A stretch of DNA of 64,000 nucleotides from Pseudoalteromonas viridis (GTDB lineage: Bacteria > Pseudomonadota > Gammaproteobacteria > Enterobacterales > Alteromonadaceae), in contig NZ_CP072425.1 of the NCBI RefSeq assembly GCF_017742995.1, positions 1,240,001 to 1,304,000 on the forward strand, given 5' to 3'. The notes beneath the pieces are model-generated. The model did not search any database. It was not told the origin of the DNA and saw nothing but the letters and a program-made list of their open reading frames with translations. Shown here piece after piece: positions 9,001-19,700 of this stretch. Every line of letters begins with the position of its first letter. Within the stretch, counting starts at the first letter, position 1. The position numbers and the translations under genes were made by a program.

Positions 9001-12000
9001 GCAATATTGAGCTCGCGAATGTGCGCCAGATACTCGCCCAGTGTGGCAAAATCAGTACGCGCAGCCAGGGCAACCGTATTAACAAAGAGCCCTACCAGAC
9101 CGGCCAGTTGCGGATCATGCCTGCCCGCCACGGGCGTCCCGATAACACACTGAGCATCACGACCATGCTGCGCCACCACCAGCGATAGCGCTGCCTGAGC
9201 GAGCATAAAGGGCGTTAATGCATGCGCCGCCATAAAGTGGCTGAGTGCCTCCGCTTGTGCTTTGGGCAGCACCCGGGATACCACAGCGCCACTGTGTTGT
9301 TTGCTCTGTGGACGCGCAAAGTCCAGAGCGATACCGTGCTGTGCGGGCGCGTCCTGAAGGTGTGATTGCCAGTATGCCAGCGACTTCTGACAGGCCTCGC
9401 TGGCCAGGTAGGATTGCTGCCACAGGGCATAATCGGTATACGTCAGCACGTTGTCCGGTAAACTCAGCGGCTGATGCGCGAGTTCACTCTGGTAAGCGGC
9501 AACAAACTCGCTGAAAAAGAGGTTCATTGACCAGCCATCGGTCGCGATATGATGCAAACTCAGCCATAACGTGCCCGTGCAGTGCGGCGCGCCTTCAATG
9601 TAGGCTGCGCGCAGCAAAGGCGCGGTGCTCAGATCGAAGGGGGCATTGAGCGCGCGCTCTACCGCCGCCTGCACATCCACATACTGCTGAGGGGTAGTGT
9701 TGTGGTGCACCAGCGTAAATCCGTTCAGTGGCTGCACCACCTGAACTTCACCGCTGTCGGTTTCATGATAGCTGGTTCTCAGTACCGGGTGTCGCTCTAA
9801 CATCACCGCGAACGCGCGCTGAGCCGCTGCCACATCAAAATCACCATGTACTTCAAACTGATAACTTAAATTATATTGCGTACTGCCAGCGCCAAGCTGG
9901 TCGATAAACCACATTCTTCGCTGCGCCGCTGAGAGCGGGTAACCCTGTTGCGATACAGGGGCTTTGCTCACACTCAGCAGGTTATCCGTATGCTGGTAAC
10001 GGGCGACTAACTCGGTGAATTCAGCCAGCACCGGCGCTTCAAATAAACACTGTACGGGCACCTCAGACGCTAACGTTTGCTGAATTTTGTGCACCACATT
10101 CATAGCCAGCAGGGAGTGTCCCCCTAACTCGAAGAAGTTGCTGTGCATCCCTATCTGCTGTGGCGCAAGTTGCAGACCAGCGGCCCAAATCTCTGCAACC
10201 GCGCAGTCTAATTCACTCGCAGGTAGAACCAATTGCTCAGTATTGTCATCGTGCTGACAGACTAATCGGGCGCGATCTATCTTGCCATTCGCGGTCAGTG
10301 GCATCGTATCCAGCAACACAAACTGTGCCGGCATCATATGCAGTGGCAGTGTTGGTTTCAGCGCCTGCTTCAAAGCCTCTGCGCTGTGTGCCTGGTGGCA
10401 GGTCACATAGGCAACCAGACGTTTTTGTCCGGCGTCGTTTTCGACCTGAACAGCAGCCTCTTTGACCTCAGGCAGACACATCAAAGCATGCTCTATTTCG
10501 CCAATTTCGATGCGAAAGCCACGGATCTTGACCTGATTGTCCGTTCTGCCGATATAACACACATTGCCCGCTTCATCCCATTTGACCATGTCACCGGTGC
10601 GGTAAAGCCGCTCAGGTGTTACTGCCTTAACATGGACAAAGCGCTCAGCTGTCATTTCCGGCTTGTTCAGATACCCACGCGCCAAACCTGCGCCACTCAG
10701 GTAAAGCTCGCCAACAACGCCAACTGCACAGCGCCGCTGCTCGGCATCCAGAATGTAGCAGCCCGTTCCGGAGATTGCCTGGCCGATGGGGTACTGGCTG
10801 GCGCCGATGGCCTTAATCTCATAATAGGTACTGAAGGTGGTGTTTTCTGTCGGCCCGTAGATGTTGTACAAGTGCTCAGGCTTGCCATGAGACACCGCTC
10901 TGTCAATGCTGTATTTGTCGAGCTTGTCGCCACCGACCATGACGGTCTTGAGTGGTGCAAAGGCATCGGGGCGGATCGCAACAATCTGATTAAACAAGGC
11001 AACCGTCACAAAGGCGGTGCTGATCTCCAGCTCGCGGACGGTTGCGGCGAAACGCCCGGCATCGAGCAGAATTGCCTGCTCCAGGCCGTATAATGTCGCA
11101 CCATTCGCCAGTGCCCCCCAAATCTCAAAAGTGGCTGCATCAAAAGCTGTATTAGAGACAAACAACATGTTGTCAGCCGGGCTTAGCGACACATAATTGG
11201 GCGCATGGACCAAACGCTCAATACCGGCATGCGTCACCATAACCCCCTTGGGCTGACCCGTTGATCCTGAGGTATAGATGATATAGGCCAGATCCTGCAC
11301 CGAAACCGGCATATTCAGGTTATCGCGGCACTGCTCCAGAATCACCTCGGCTACGTCAGCGGCATCAATCGCCAGCACATGCGGTACATAACCATTAAAC
11401 TGCGACTTCAGTGCCGAAATCGTCAGAATATGGCGCAGTGCAGTGTCCTCAACCATGTACTGCAAGCGGGCCGCCGGATAATTTGGATCCAGCGGCACAT
11501 ATACCGCACCGACCTTGACGATAGCCAGCATAGCAATGATCAGCTCGGCTGAGCGCTCAAATGCCACTCCGATGTAATCGCCGTGTGCCACCCCCTGCTG
11601 TTTGAGATATGCAGCCAGCTGGTTGGCGCTTGCGTTGAGCTCACCATAACTCACTGAGCAACCCGCCACACACACCGCCGTTTTGGCTGGGTTCTGTGCG
11701 GCCCATTGCTCGACGTAACGATGCACTGGCAGCTGCTTAGACTGATATGCCACCGGCTGCTCCCAGGCCTGAATTTGAGCCACTTCATCGGTATCGCTCA
11801 GTACCAACTCACCGACGGGCAGAGCTGGGTTGTCCGCAATCTGTGCGCACAGGGTCTGTAGCTGCCGGGTCATTCTCGTTATTGTTTCGGCTTTAAACAG
11901 ATTGGTGTCGTATGAAAAGCTAACCCGGATCCCGTCTATGGTATCTACCAGGTTGATTTGAATATCGTATTTTGCGCTAAGCTCTGCCGCATCAAATGTT

Positions 12001-13340
12001 TCCAGCGTGACATCGCCTGCCAGCGGAATATCACCCTGAGCAGACACATCCAGGTTATTTTGTACCAGCGCAATCTGAAACAGAGGGTGATACCCATTGC
12101 TACGCTCGGGCTGAAGGGCCTCAACCAGGTACTCAAACGGAATATCCTGATGCTCCAGCGCCGCCTCATTGACTTGCTTGGCCGCCGCCAGCAACGCGGA
12201 GAAAGGCAGCTCAGCTTCAATGTTCAGACGCAACACTAAGTTATTGATGAAGCAGCCAAAGGTTTTTTCTAGTTCTTTTTGTTTGCGGCCGGCAACCGGC
12301 GTGCCCACAACCACATCGTTACTGCCTGCATAGCGACCCAGTAACACAGAGACCGCTGCATGGAACAACACAAACAAGGAGGTGTTCTGGCGCATGGCCA
12401 GGGCCTTTAATTGCTCGCTCAGCACGGCCGGTAATTGCACCGCGCTAAAGTCACTCTTGCCACCCGTGGAAGCGGGTCTGGCAAAATCGAGGCCGATGCT
12501 ATGTACCGTTGGTAACGCCTCTAACTGCGCCAACCAGTAGGACTTTGACACCTCGACCTGACTGCCATGCAGCAGTTGATGTTGCCAGTGCGCATAGTCT
12601 GCATATTGCAGTGGAACAGCGGGCAACTGCGGCGTTGTTCCGCTAAACAGCGCGTTGTAAAAGTACTTAAAGTCATCCAGCAATAACGCCATTGACCAGC
12701 CGTCGGCAGCAATATGATGGACATTGAAAAACAGCGTACCCAACTGGGCTGACTGCCGGATAAAGCCACCGCGAAACATCAGGTCTCGTTCCAGATCAAA
12801 CGGCTTTTGCGCATCTTCTTGAACATACTCAAGCGCCAGCGCTGCACTTTGCTCAGCACTTAAGTGACTGAAGTCTTCAATTACAAAGTCAACCTCACCC
12901 GGAGTGCGGATGACCTGAACCAGGTGCTCGCCTTCATAGCGCACCACAGTGCGCAGTACTTCATGGCGGGCAATGATCATTTGGATAGCCTGACGAGCAA
13001 GATGCTCGTCAAACTGTCCTTCTACACGCACGCTGTTTGGCATATTGTACACCGCAGCACAATCAGACATTTGCTGTGACAACCAAATACGGCGCTGTGC
13101 AGAGGAAACGGGCAGCAGCCCATTTCTGTCAACTGGCGCGATATGATAACGCTGCCGTTCACTTTCTAGCGCAGCAAACTGCTGTATATGGGCAATCAGA
13201 GCCGTTTTGTTCTCCTTTAGCATCGCTATGAGTTCGGGGATCAGGTTACTTTTTTCGCCAGTGATATTCAGGTTCTGGCCGTCCGTAGACAGCCCGAGAC
13301 CTAAAGATGAGCACTGTTCAATGATGTGCTCTACACTCAT
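6042..13340 (-). CDS. NRPS, terminal two modules: docking-C-A-PCP-C-A-PCP-TE
   Basis: 2432 aa. An N-terminal TubC-type docking domain (~1-55) precedes C (HHIAADG ~210), A (YTSGSTGQPKG ~690), PCP (LGGHSLLAM ~1073), C (HHIATDG ~1265), A (YTSGTTGQPKG ~1750), PCP (VGGNSLQAI ~2137) and a type I thioesterase (GWSMGG ~2265; distal His in DTDHYD near the end). All catalytic motifs look intact. No epimerase domain is present. Aligned by eye to GrsA, the first A-domain pocket reads DAFFMGITFK, one position from a published Ile code (DAFFYGITFK). The second reads DAQDIGVVNK, close to Gln (DAQDLGVVDK) and related Glu codes. The ATG overlaps the stop of the preceding synthetase by four bases (ATGA). The TE releases the chain; cyclisation versus hydrolysis is unknown. 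Confidence 0.93.
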   Translation of the reverse strand: MSVEHIIEQCSSLGLGLSTDGQNLNITGEKSNLIPELIAMLKENKTALIAHIQQFAALESERQRYHIAPVDRNGLLPVSSAQRRIWLSQQMSDCAAVYNMPNSVRVEGQFDEHLARQAIQMIIARHEVLRTVVRYEGEHLVQVIRTPGEVDFVIEDFSHLSAEQSAALALEYVQEDAQKPFDLERDLMFRGGFIRQSAQLGTLFFNVHHIAADGWSMALLLDDFKYFYNALFSGTTPQLPAVPLQYADYAHWQHQLLHGSQVEVSKSYWLAQLEALPTVHSIGLDFARPASTGGKSDFSAVQLPAVLSEQLKALAMRQNTSLFVLFHAAVSVLLGRYAGSNDVVVGTPVAGRKQKELEKTFGCFINNLVLRLNIEAELPFSALLAAAKQVNEAALEHQDIPFEYLVEALQPERSNGYHPLFQIALVQNNLDVSAQGDIPLAGDVTLETFDAAELSAKYDIQINLVDTIDGIRVSFSYDTNLFKAETITRMTRQLQTLCAQIADNPALPVGELVLSDTDEVAQIQAWEQPVAYQSKQLPVHRYVEQWAAQNPAKTAVCVAGCSVSYGELNASANQLAAYLKQQGVAHGDYIGVAFERSAELIIAMLAIVKVGAVYVPLDPNYPAARLQYMVEDTALRHILTISALKSQFNGYVPHVLAIDAADVAEVILEQCRDNLNMPVSVQDLAYIIYTSGSTGQPKGVMVTHAGIERLVHAPNYVSLSPADNMLFVSNTAFDAATFEIWGALANGATLYGLEQAILLDAGRFAATVRELEISTAFVTVALFNQIVAIRPDAFAPLKTVMVGGDKLDKYSIDRAVSHGKPEHLYNIYGPTENTTFSTYYEIKAIGASQYPIGQAISGTGCYILDAEQRRCAVGVVGELYLSGAGLARGYLNKPEMTAERFVHVKAVTPERLYRTGDMVKWDEAGNVCYIGRTDNQVKIRGFRIEIGEIEHALMCLPEVKEAAVQVENDAGQKRLVAYVTCHQAHSAEALKQALKPTLPLHMMPAQFVLLDTMPLTANGKIDRARLVCQHDDNTEQLVLPASELDCAVAEIWAAGLQLAPQQIGMHSNFFELGGHSLLAMNVVHKIQQTLASEVPVQCLFEAPVLAEFTELVARYQHTDNLLSVSKAPVSQQGYPLSAAQRRMWFIDQLGAGSTQYNLSYQFEVHGDFDVAAAQRAFAVMLERHPVLRTSYHETDSGEVQVVQPLNGFTLVHHNTTPQQYVDVQAAVERALNAPFDLSTAPLLRAAYIEGAPHCTGTLWLSLHHIATDGWSMNLFFSEFVAAYQSELAHQPLSLPDNVLTYTDYALWQQSYLASEACQKSLAYWQSHLQDAPAQHGIALDFARPQSKQHSGAVVSRVLPKAQAEALSHFMAAHALTPFMLAQAALSLVVAQHGRDAQCVIGTPVAGRHDPQLAGLVGLFVNTVALAARTDFATLGEYLAHIRELNIAAQSHNLVPFDVIVDALHVTRSAAVTPLFQIMLTTDSEADFLLGQALPGDALENVTFTSVPGNAVTTKFDLDIHFALSSEQLTMNWVYDTSLFKAATVERLADQVVQVLEALLHSAAQHDPMSLPLQELNVCSEAQVTELIAGLNPEVTVHKASAASLAECWLDTVANHTDDIALLWQGQQWTFGALAERVTRCARALVRDYGVGRGQIVAVQMDKSDDMLVAILAILRAGAAYLPLDPHAPQARLAYMLADAQVGVLITQPSGMEQFHDTQCATTTVAALAATSYSDDVALGEVCGEDLAYVIYTSGTTGQPKGVMVSHRNALALMTEMQQWPICQGGKNWGWNANYVFDASVQGLLQLIAGTTLTPIPEALKLQPQTFAQYLSTTAITVLDCTPSLVEMWFDEGLDAHLPDLIIGGEAISESLWQRLVAWQHRYGRSALNVYGPTECTVNATAAPITGDCPHLGLPLPYNRVYVLDAYLRPVAQGMSGELYISGEGVAAGYLGKPELTAQCFIDNPLGDTRPGHTRLYKTGDIVRYRAGKLHYLGRADAQVKLNGYRIELAEIEQQLLAMAGVVRAHVMITKGQSGTPVLVAYVQSQRDTLDGQALRVALADALPGYMVPQHLIAVADWPVTRNGKLDIKALPEVKSDEPGAALNTETEHMLAQVWRTVLGLPAQQALYKESGFFAVGGNSLQAIALVRAIKNTFNTQLNALDVFTQQTLAALAAKVDRSGAGHADTRELVCLRKGNTQLPPVVFIHPVGGQLTCYAELVTQLHTEAPVYGLQSTSAQCDSLAALAERYLTVLEHELGQADYHLIGWSMGGVIAHAMQCLAAARVRSLILIDAYVPELQNLESDELLRLGTFAAELGVSLANVTAAEVEPLCSTQRLAFLHQLCVAQGVVSEDFTLADLQAQWQMLSHNQALFAAHRCGPSRGAATLIYAADFGAAEGWETRLGHCEFHPVADTDHYDIIRTDELKKLINQHLN

Positions 13341-16300
13341 ATCACCATCCTTTCAGCGTCATCGCCCATCGCGGCACCTGACATCACCTGCTTCTGCTTC
13401 TCGTACATTTCACACTGCTCAGCAAGCGCTTCAATGGATGGATTTTCCATCAACACCTTAAGCGGGATCTCAATGCTCAGCTGCTCACGGCAAGCACTGG
13501 CGACCCGGATCCCCAGCAAAGAGTGACCACCGATTGCGAAGAAGTTGTCATCCATGCTGATCCGCTCTTTGCCCAGCAGCTCCTGCCAGATTGCCTGCAG
13601 ACGCGTTTCCATGTCGGTTCTGGGTGCAATGTAGTCATCAACCACTTCTTCCAGTTCAATGCTCAACAGCGCCTTGCGGTCTTGCTTACCATTTTTAGTA
13701 AGCGGAATTTCATCCACAGCAATGATAACCGCCGCCACCATATAGGCAGGTAACTTGGCTTGCATCACCTCAGTCAGGCGGCTCTGATCCACGTCAGCCC
13801 CCGCAACAAATGCAACCAGTTGCTCGTCCTTGACCAGAACTGCCGCGTCCGTTACGCCGGCGTCTTCCAGTAGCACAGATTCAATCTCGCTAAGCTCAAT
13901 GCGGTAACCACGCAGTTTCACCTGGAAGTCACTGCGGCCAAGGTATTCGATTGTGCCGTCGGCCAGCCAGCGCCCCAAATCGCCAGTTTTGTAGATGCGA
14001 CCAAATTCAGCAGACTCGATGAAACGCTCTTCTGTCAGAGTGTTGTTATTGAAGTAGCCACGGGCCACGCCTTCACCGCCAATATAAATTTCACCTTTGG
14101 CACCTGGAGCCAGCGGCGCCAATGCATCGTTCAGGATATAGGCCTGACAGTTTGGCAAGGGGTGGCCAATGTTTGGTACTGAGTTAGCCGTGATGTCCGA
14201 GAACGTGGCATTCACCGTACACTCTGTCGGACCATAGACGTTGAGCGCGAAACGCTGGTGCGCTTCACCATGCGCCGCCACTTTTTGCCACAGCTCGGCG
14301 CTAATCGCCTCACCACCAATTAACAGGTTTGGTAATGCAATGCCTTTTTCATCGGCTTCGCGCAGCACCAGGTCAACCAGCGCCGGGGTCGTGTCTAGCA
14401 CGTCGATCTTGTTGTCAGTCAGGTAGCTCAATAGCTTGCCTGGGTCTTTACGCAGCTCATCTTTAAGCAGGTTCAGCTCCACACCAAACGCCAGCTGAGT
14501 TAGCGCCTGAACCGAGGCATCGAAAATCATCGGGGCATTCCAGGCCCAGCGATACTGACCAGACACACCACGCTCGGCCAGTAGCAGCTGCATGCTGTTC
14601 GCCAGGTTAACCAGGTTGCCATGTTGAACCGCCACCCCTTTTGGCTTGCCGGTCGACCCTGAGGTATAAAGAATGTAGGCCAGTTGCTCGGCATCCAGCT
14701 CAATTGCATCGGCGTCTATTGCGCCCTCTCCCGTTAACTGAGTGTGGTCAATGGCGACGCTCTGGCAGTCAATGTCTGCAAACTTATCAAGGTACTGAGG
14801 CTGCGCCACAACAAGCTTCAACTCAGTATCCTGGCGGATGTACTCAATGCGATCTTTGGGTGCACCAGCATCCAGCGGTACGTACGCACCACCCGCGTGC
14901 ATAATGGCTAACTGAGCCACCAGCTGCTCAATGCTGCGGTCAACACAAATGCCCACCGGAGACTCTTTTTCCACACCCACAGTACTTAGCTGCTGTGAAA
15001 ACTCAGTGACCTTGGCAGCCAGTTCACCGTAGCTGATGGCCTCGTCTTCAACGCGCAATGCAATCGCATCTGGGTGCTGCTGAGCAAATTCAAAAATCGA
15101 TTTGATCAGGCTCTGAGTATTGTCAAACGTATGTTCGTTGTTGGTCTTCCAGGGCTGAGCAGAGCCATCTTTTACGCCAGAAATTTTGGAGACTTTTTCG
15201 TCGCCATGGGTAATGGCATTTTCCAGCAATGCTTCGAATGACTGAGCAAAACTCTCAATGGTGCTGGCATCAAACAGCTCTGTTTTATACTGCCAGACAA
15301 AGACCAGGCGACCTTCCTCAACCATGGCACTCAAAGAGATGTCAAAATTCACGACATCAATACCCGCCAGGACTTCTTCCGGATTCGACATTTCCAGGCC
15401 CGGTAGCTGGAACGTGCCGCTTTCATGGTTTTGCAGTACAAACCACAACTGGAACATAGGCTGGTGGCTGCTGCTGCGCTCAGGATTCAAATCTTCTACC
15501 AGCGCATCAAATGGTAAATGCTGGTGCTCAAATGCTTCGAGGAGTGTTGTTTTGTTACTGCGGATCAGCTCGTTGAAACTGGGGTCACCTGACAAATCGG
15601 TACGCAGTACCAGGTTATTGAGGAAGAAACCAATGAGAGGCTCCACGTTTTGGTGCACACGCCCGGCAACCGGCGTGCCCATCACCACGTCTTCTTCTGC
15701 ACTCCACTGGCCCACCAGTAAGGCATAAATTGTTTGCAGCGCCATAAACTGCGTGACACCTTGTTCACGGCAGTAGGCATCCAATTTGTCTGTCAGGGTA
15801 TGGGTCAGCTCACGGCGAATTGAGTTACCCAGAAAGCCCTGTTGTGCCGGGCGAGCGCGATCCAGTGGCAGGCTGTGGGTTGCTGGCAAATCGCTTAGCT
15901 GCTCACGCCAGTAACCAATTTCATTCTCCAGTACTTCGCCTTGCAGCCACTCACGCTGCCAGTGTGCATAGTCTTTGTACTGTACTTCCAGCTCGGCCAG
16001 AGGGTTTGGTTTACCCTGACTGAAAGCGGTGTAAATGGCCAGGAACTCTTTGACCAGCACACCGATAGACCAGCCATCAGACGCGATATGGTGCATATTG
16101 AACAGAATGTAGTGCTCAGCATCAGAGGCTTTAATTAACTGCACGCGCAGCATAGTGTCGTTTTGCAGATCAAAGGGCGTAAGCGCATCTTGCTCAGCCA
16201 GGGTTCGGATCTCATCATACAGATCATTGCCCTGCAGGTGCGTAAAGTCGATGATGCGCACGGCACTGTCAACCTGCTCACGGATCACCTGCTCACACTT

Positions 16301-16714
16301 ATCATTGGTTTCTTTGTACACGGTACGCAGGATTTCATGACGTGCGACCACCGCATCAATCGTCGCAATAAATGCGTCCTGATCCAGGTTTCCATCCAGT
16401 TTGAATGCCGCCGACATATTATACTGCGCCGTGCCTTGCTCAATGCGGTCGATGATCCATAACCGCTGCTGCGCAAATGACAAAGGAACAGGCCCATCAA
16501 TGACAGCAGGTTTAAGTTTTTGTTTTTCAACTGCGTCTTTTTGAGCTGAGAACTTATTAATAAAATCAATAAGCTGCGCCTTGTTTTCCCGTAGCAGAGC
16601 AATCATCTCATTGCTCAATCCTCCTTTGGGCGCATCGATCTGCAAGTTGCCATTCTCTACCGAAAGGCGAACGCCCTGCTCAAGACATTGGTTTATTATT
16701 GTTTGTGTGTTCAT
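13337..16714 (-). CDS. NRPS, single middle module: docking-C-A-PCP
   Basis: 1125 aa. A TubC-type N-terminal docking domain (~1-55) is followed by a condensation domain (HHIASDG ~210), an adenylation domain (YTSGSTGKPKG ~685; YGPTECTVN; NGKQDR at A10) and a carrier protein (IGGHSLLGI ~1065). The specificity pocket, read by alignment to GrsA, is DAQDIGVVNK. This is identical to the last A domain of the 2432-aa synthetase and closest to Gln (alternatively Glu) codes I remember, so two copies of the same residue are expected in the product. The start follows the first synthetase's stop by two bases and has the leader TTAAGGAAATAACCATG. The substrate prediction is a by-eye inference. Confidence 0.93.
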   Translation of the reverse strand: MNTQTIINQCLEQGVRLSVENGNLQIDAPKGGLSNEMIALLRENKAQLIDFINKFSAQKDAVEKQKLKPAVIDGPVPLSFAQQRLWIIDRIEQGTAQYNMSAAFKLDGNLDQDAFIATIDAVVARHEILRTVYKETNDKCEQVIREQVDSAVRIIDFTHLQGNDLYDEIRTLAEQDALTPFDLQNDTMLRVQLIKASDAEHYILFNMHHIASDGWSIGVLVKEFLAIYTAFSQGKPNPLAELEVQYKDYAHWQREWLQGEVLENEIGYWREQLSDLPATHSLPLDRARPAQQGFLGNSIRRELTHTLTDKLDAYCREQGVTQFMALQTIYALLVGQWSAEEDVVMGTPVAGRVHQNVEPLIGFFLNNLVLRTDLSGDPSFNELIRSNKTTLLEAFEHQHLPFDALVEDLNPERSSSHQPMFQLWFVLQNHESGTFQLPGLEMSNPEEVLAGIDVVNFDISLSAMVEEGRLVFVWQYKTELFDASTIESFAQSFEALLENAITHGDEKVSKISGVKDGSAQPWKTNNEHTFDNTQSLIKSIFEFAQQHPDAIALRVEDEAISYGELAAKVTEFSQQLSTVGVEKESPVGICVDRSIEQLVAQLAIMHAGGAYVPLDAGAPKDRIEYIRQDTELKLVVAQPQYLDKFADIDCQSVAIDHTQLTGEGAIDADAIELDAEQLAYILYTSGSTGKPKGVAVQHGNLVNLANSMQLLLAERGVSGQYRWAWNAPMIFDASVQALTQLAFGVELNLLKDELRKDPGKLLSYLTDNKIDVLDTTPALVDLVLREADEKGIALPNLLIGGEAISAELWQKVAAHGEAHQRFALNVYGPTECTVNATFSDITANSVPNIGHPLPNCQAYILNDALAPLAPGAKGEIYIGGEGVARGYFNNNTLTEERFIESAEFGRIYKTGDLGRWLADGTIEYLGRSDFQVKLRGYRIELSEIESVLLEDAGVTDAAVLVKDEQLVAFVAGADVDQSRLTEVMQAKLPAYMVAAVIIAVDEIPLTKNGKQDRKALLSIELEEVVDDYIAPRTDMETRLQAIWQELLGKERISMDDNFFAIGGHSLLGIRVASACREQLSIEIPLKVLMENPSIEALAEQCEMYEKQKQVMSGAAMGDDAERMVI

Positions 16715-16716
16715 GG

Positions 16717-19700
16717 TTATTTCCTTAAAGTTTGCGCTGAAGTAGTAGCTTGAATGGCTGTGCCGGCTACACTTTGATTTATAAAAATGGTTGAGATCAG
16801 ATCGGCCAGTTGGCTGACCGACGGTCCATTGGCGAGTGCAGACACACTCAGCCCGGCCTTAAAATGTTGCTCACAAGATGAACATAAACCCTTTACCTGT
16901 AATGGATTACCCCCTAATTCATAGAAACCAGTGTCGACATTGACGCGGTCTTTTTTCAGTAAGCTTGCATAGATATCGTGCAAAACATCCATAATGCGAC
17001 CACGCAGTTGCGCCCCCCATGTCTGGGTTAAACGCGCATAGCCTGCACGCCTTGTCATTGCCGACGGCTGATTTAGCTTGACCAAGCGGAACTCCTCAAA
17101 CAGTGTGTTTACTGCTATCACCTTTGCATTGGATGTCGCTTGATATTGGGCCAAAATGTCAGTCAAATGCGCGTTTACCTCTGTGCCATTAATGAGGAGA
17201 TCTGTCCTGTGACTAAACGCGAGTCCGGTTTGACTGTGCATAAGATTTAAATACCCTGGCGTCAGCTCAATGAGGTTGACCCGCTGTGACGTCAGGTATT
17301 CATTCAGTTGTGTAATTGAGTAGCGTGTTTTGGTATCGACGACGTGCAGCTCAAACCCCTGGCTCATCAGACACAGTCCCATCAGGGAGCAATCGAATGA
17401 CACCGCCGCATTCCAGATAAACTTGTTAACCCAGCCCGGCTGCGCTTCAAGTTCAGCGGCCAGCTTGTCGGACAGCATCAGTAGGTCCTGTTGTGTCAGC
17501 GCCACCTCATTATCTGCGCCGGGGTTCAAAATACACACGGTCTGAGCAGGCTGAGCGGGCGCATGCTCGCTGGCACCTGGCGGCGCTTTGAAGGCCAGCG
17601 CTTCCGTGGTGTCCAGGACCTGCACTGAGGTCTCCGCCAAGAAGGAGCCCAGATGCCGCTGTGTCATGACATAGTCGAGATGAAAACGCGCTATCGCCTC
17701 TTCGGTGGTGTGTTTATCGCTATCCGGGTCCAGTCCAACAAAGGTGATGCCACCAAACAGGCAGGCCATTTGCGTCACTAACAGTGCCAGGCTATGGTCC
17801 AGACATACCCCCAGAGTGCTCCCAGGCTTGACGCCATGTGCATCCAGATAAGCGCTCACGCGTCTGACTTTGGCAAATATCGCCTGTTGTGAAAGGGCTT
17901 GTCCTGCCTCAACCACCACAGTGGCCTGCGGGAAGGCAGCCCCATTGGCCGCTACCCGTGCGGCGAACACACCTTGCTCGACCACAGGTAATTCAACATC
18001 AGCTACGCTGTCGCTGGCAGGTGGCTGTGCGATATCGGCGCCACTGAGCAACCACTGTAAAATGCCCTTAAAGCGCACGGCATATTGCGCAATGGTATCG
18101 GCTTTAAACAACTCAGGACGATACTCCCAGTCCAGGGTCAGACTATGCGCCTGCTCATACACAGACAGCGACAGATCAAATTTCACGCTCGGGTTGTGTG
18201 GCTCCACCAGTTCCACCTGCACACCATCCAGTTTCATGGGGTTAAATTGCTGACTGTGATAGACAAACCACAACTGAAAGATGGGGTTATAACTTGGATT
18301 TCGCGGTGGATTGAGGCGCTCAACCAGCAACTCAAACGGCACATCCTGATTATCAAAGGCAGACATTACGGCCTGTCTGGATTCTGTCAGCAGGTCGTCG
18401 AGCGAACGGCTCAGATCCACCTGATTACGCAATACCAGGGAGTTGGTGAAACAGCCTATCAAGCCCTCAATATCAGGGTGATTTCTGCCCGCCACCGGCG
18501 TCCCTATCAAAATATCCGTCTCGCCACTTTGCTCCGCAACCAGCAGGGCATAAACCAGCTGTAAGACCATAAAGGGGGTCATGTCTTTGCGCTGACAAAA
18601 GGCCTGTAACTGCGTGCGCAGTGCGCTGTCGATAGTAAGTTTATAGCTGCGTCCTTCGAAAGAGGGCTGGGCCGGGCGCGGAAAGTCCAATGGCAAGCTA
18701 TGTACCTGAGGATGATCCGCAAGGAATGACTCCCAATGTGCCAGTTGTGCATCAAGCAGCCCGTCCTGAATGTTCTGATGCTGCCAGTGGGCATAGTCTT
18801 TATACTGAATATCCAAACTCGGCAGCTCTGCCGCTTCATTTCGCAGCACACTGCGGTACAGCGCCTCCAGCTCTTCGGTCAGGATATTGATTGACCAGCC
18901 ATCCGCCGCAATATGGTGTAACGTCAGCAACAGGAAATGGTGTTCCGCTGCGGTTTTCACTATCTTGGCACGTATTTTCAGGCCAACATCGAGCTGAAAC
19001 GGCATATTCGCTTCGGCTTCAACAAAGTGCTCAACACAGGCCATCACGTCTTGCTTACCCGACACATCAATCACAGGTACGTCAAAGCGATAGTCTTCAA
19101 GCACATATTGTTTGGCCGTCAGGTCATCATCAATCAACACCGTGCGCAACACCTCATGACGGCTGACTAACTGGGCCAATGCCGTTTGCAACGCGCTGAC
19201 TTGCAGCACCCCGGTAATGGAGAACACCCCCGGCATGTTGTACTGCGCAGTCCCATAACTGAGCTTATCGATCAACCACATAGACAGCTGAGAACGTGAT
19301 AATGGATGACCACTTTCAAGCTCAGACTTAGCAAGTGGCCTGACACCAATGTGCTGGGCACCGGTGCCTATGGTGTCAATTTTTTCGGCCAGCTGGCGAA
19401 TGGTTGGCTGTTCAAAAATACTGGCCAGCGGTAAATCCACCTGCATGCTTTGGCGTATCTGACCAAACATTTTCATTGCCAGCAGTGAGTGACCGCCGAG
19501 TTCGAAAAAGTTATGGGTGACACTCAGCGACTCACGTTCAAACAGAGACTGCCAGATAGCACTCAGTTGCTGCTCGGTGTCGGTCTTTGGAGCGACAAAC
19601 TCGACATTCCTATGGCAGGGTTCAGGCAATGCCTTGCGGTCGACTTTGCCACTGGAGGTCAAAGGAAAGGCATCCATTTCGGTATAGAAATGGGGCAGCA

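Noticed and set aside
10338..11093. 251-aa frame opposite the terminal NRPS
   Set aside because: It lies wholly antisense to intact adenylation-domain coding sequence with all core motifs; long antisense frames are expected in such GC-biased genes.
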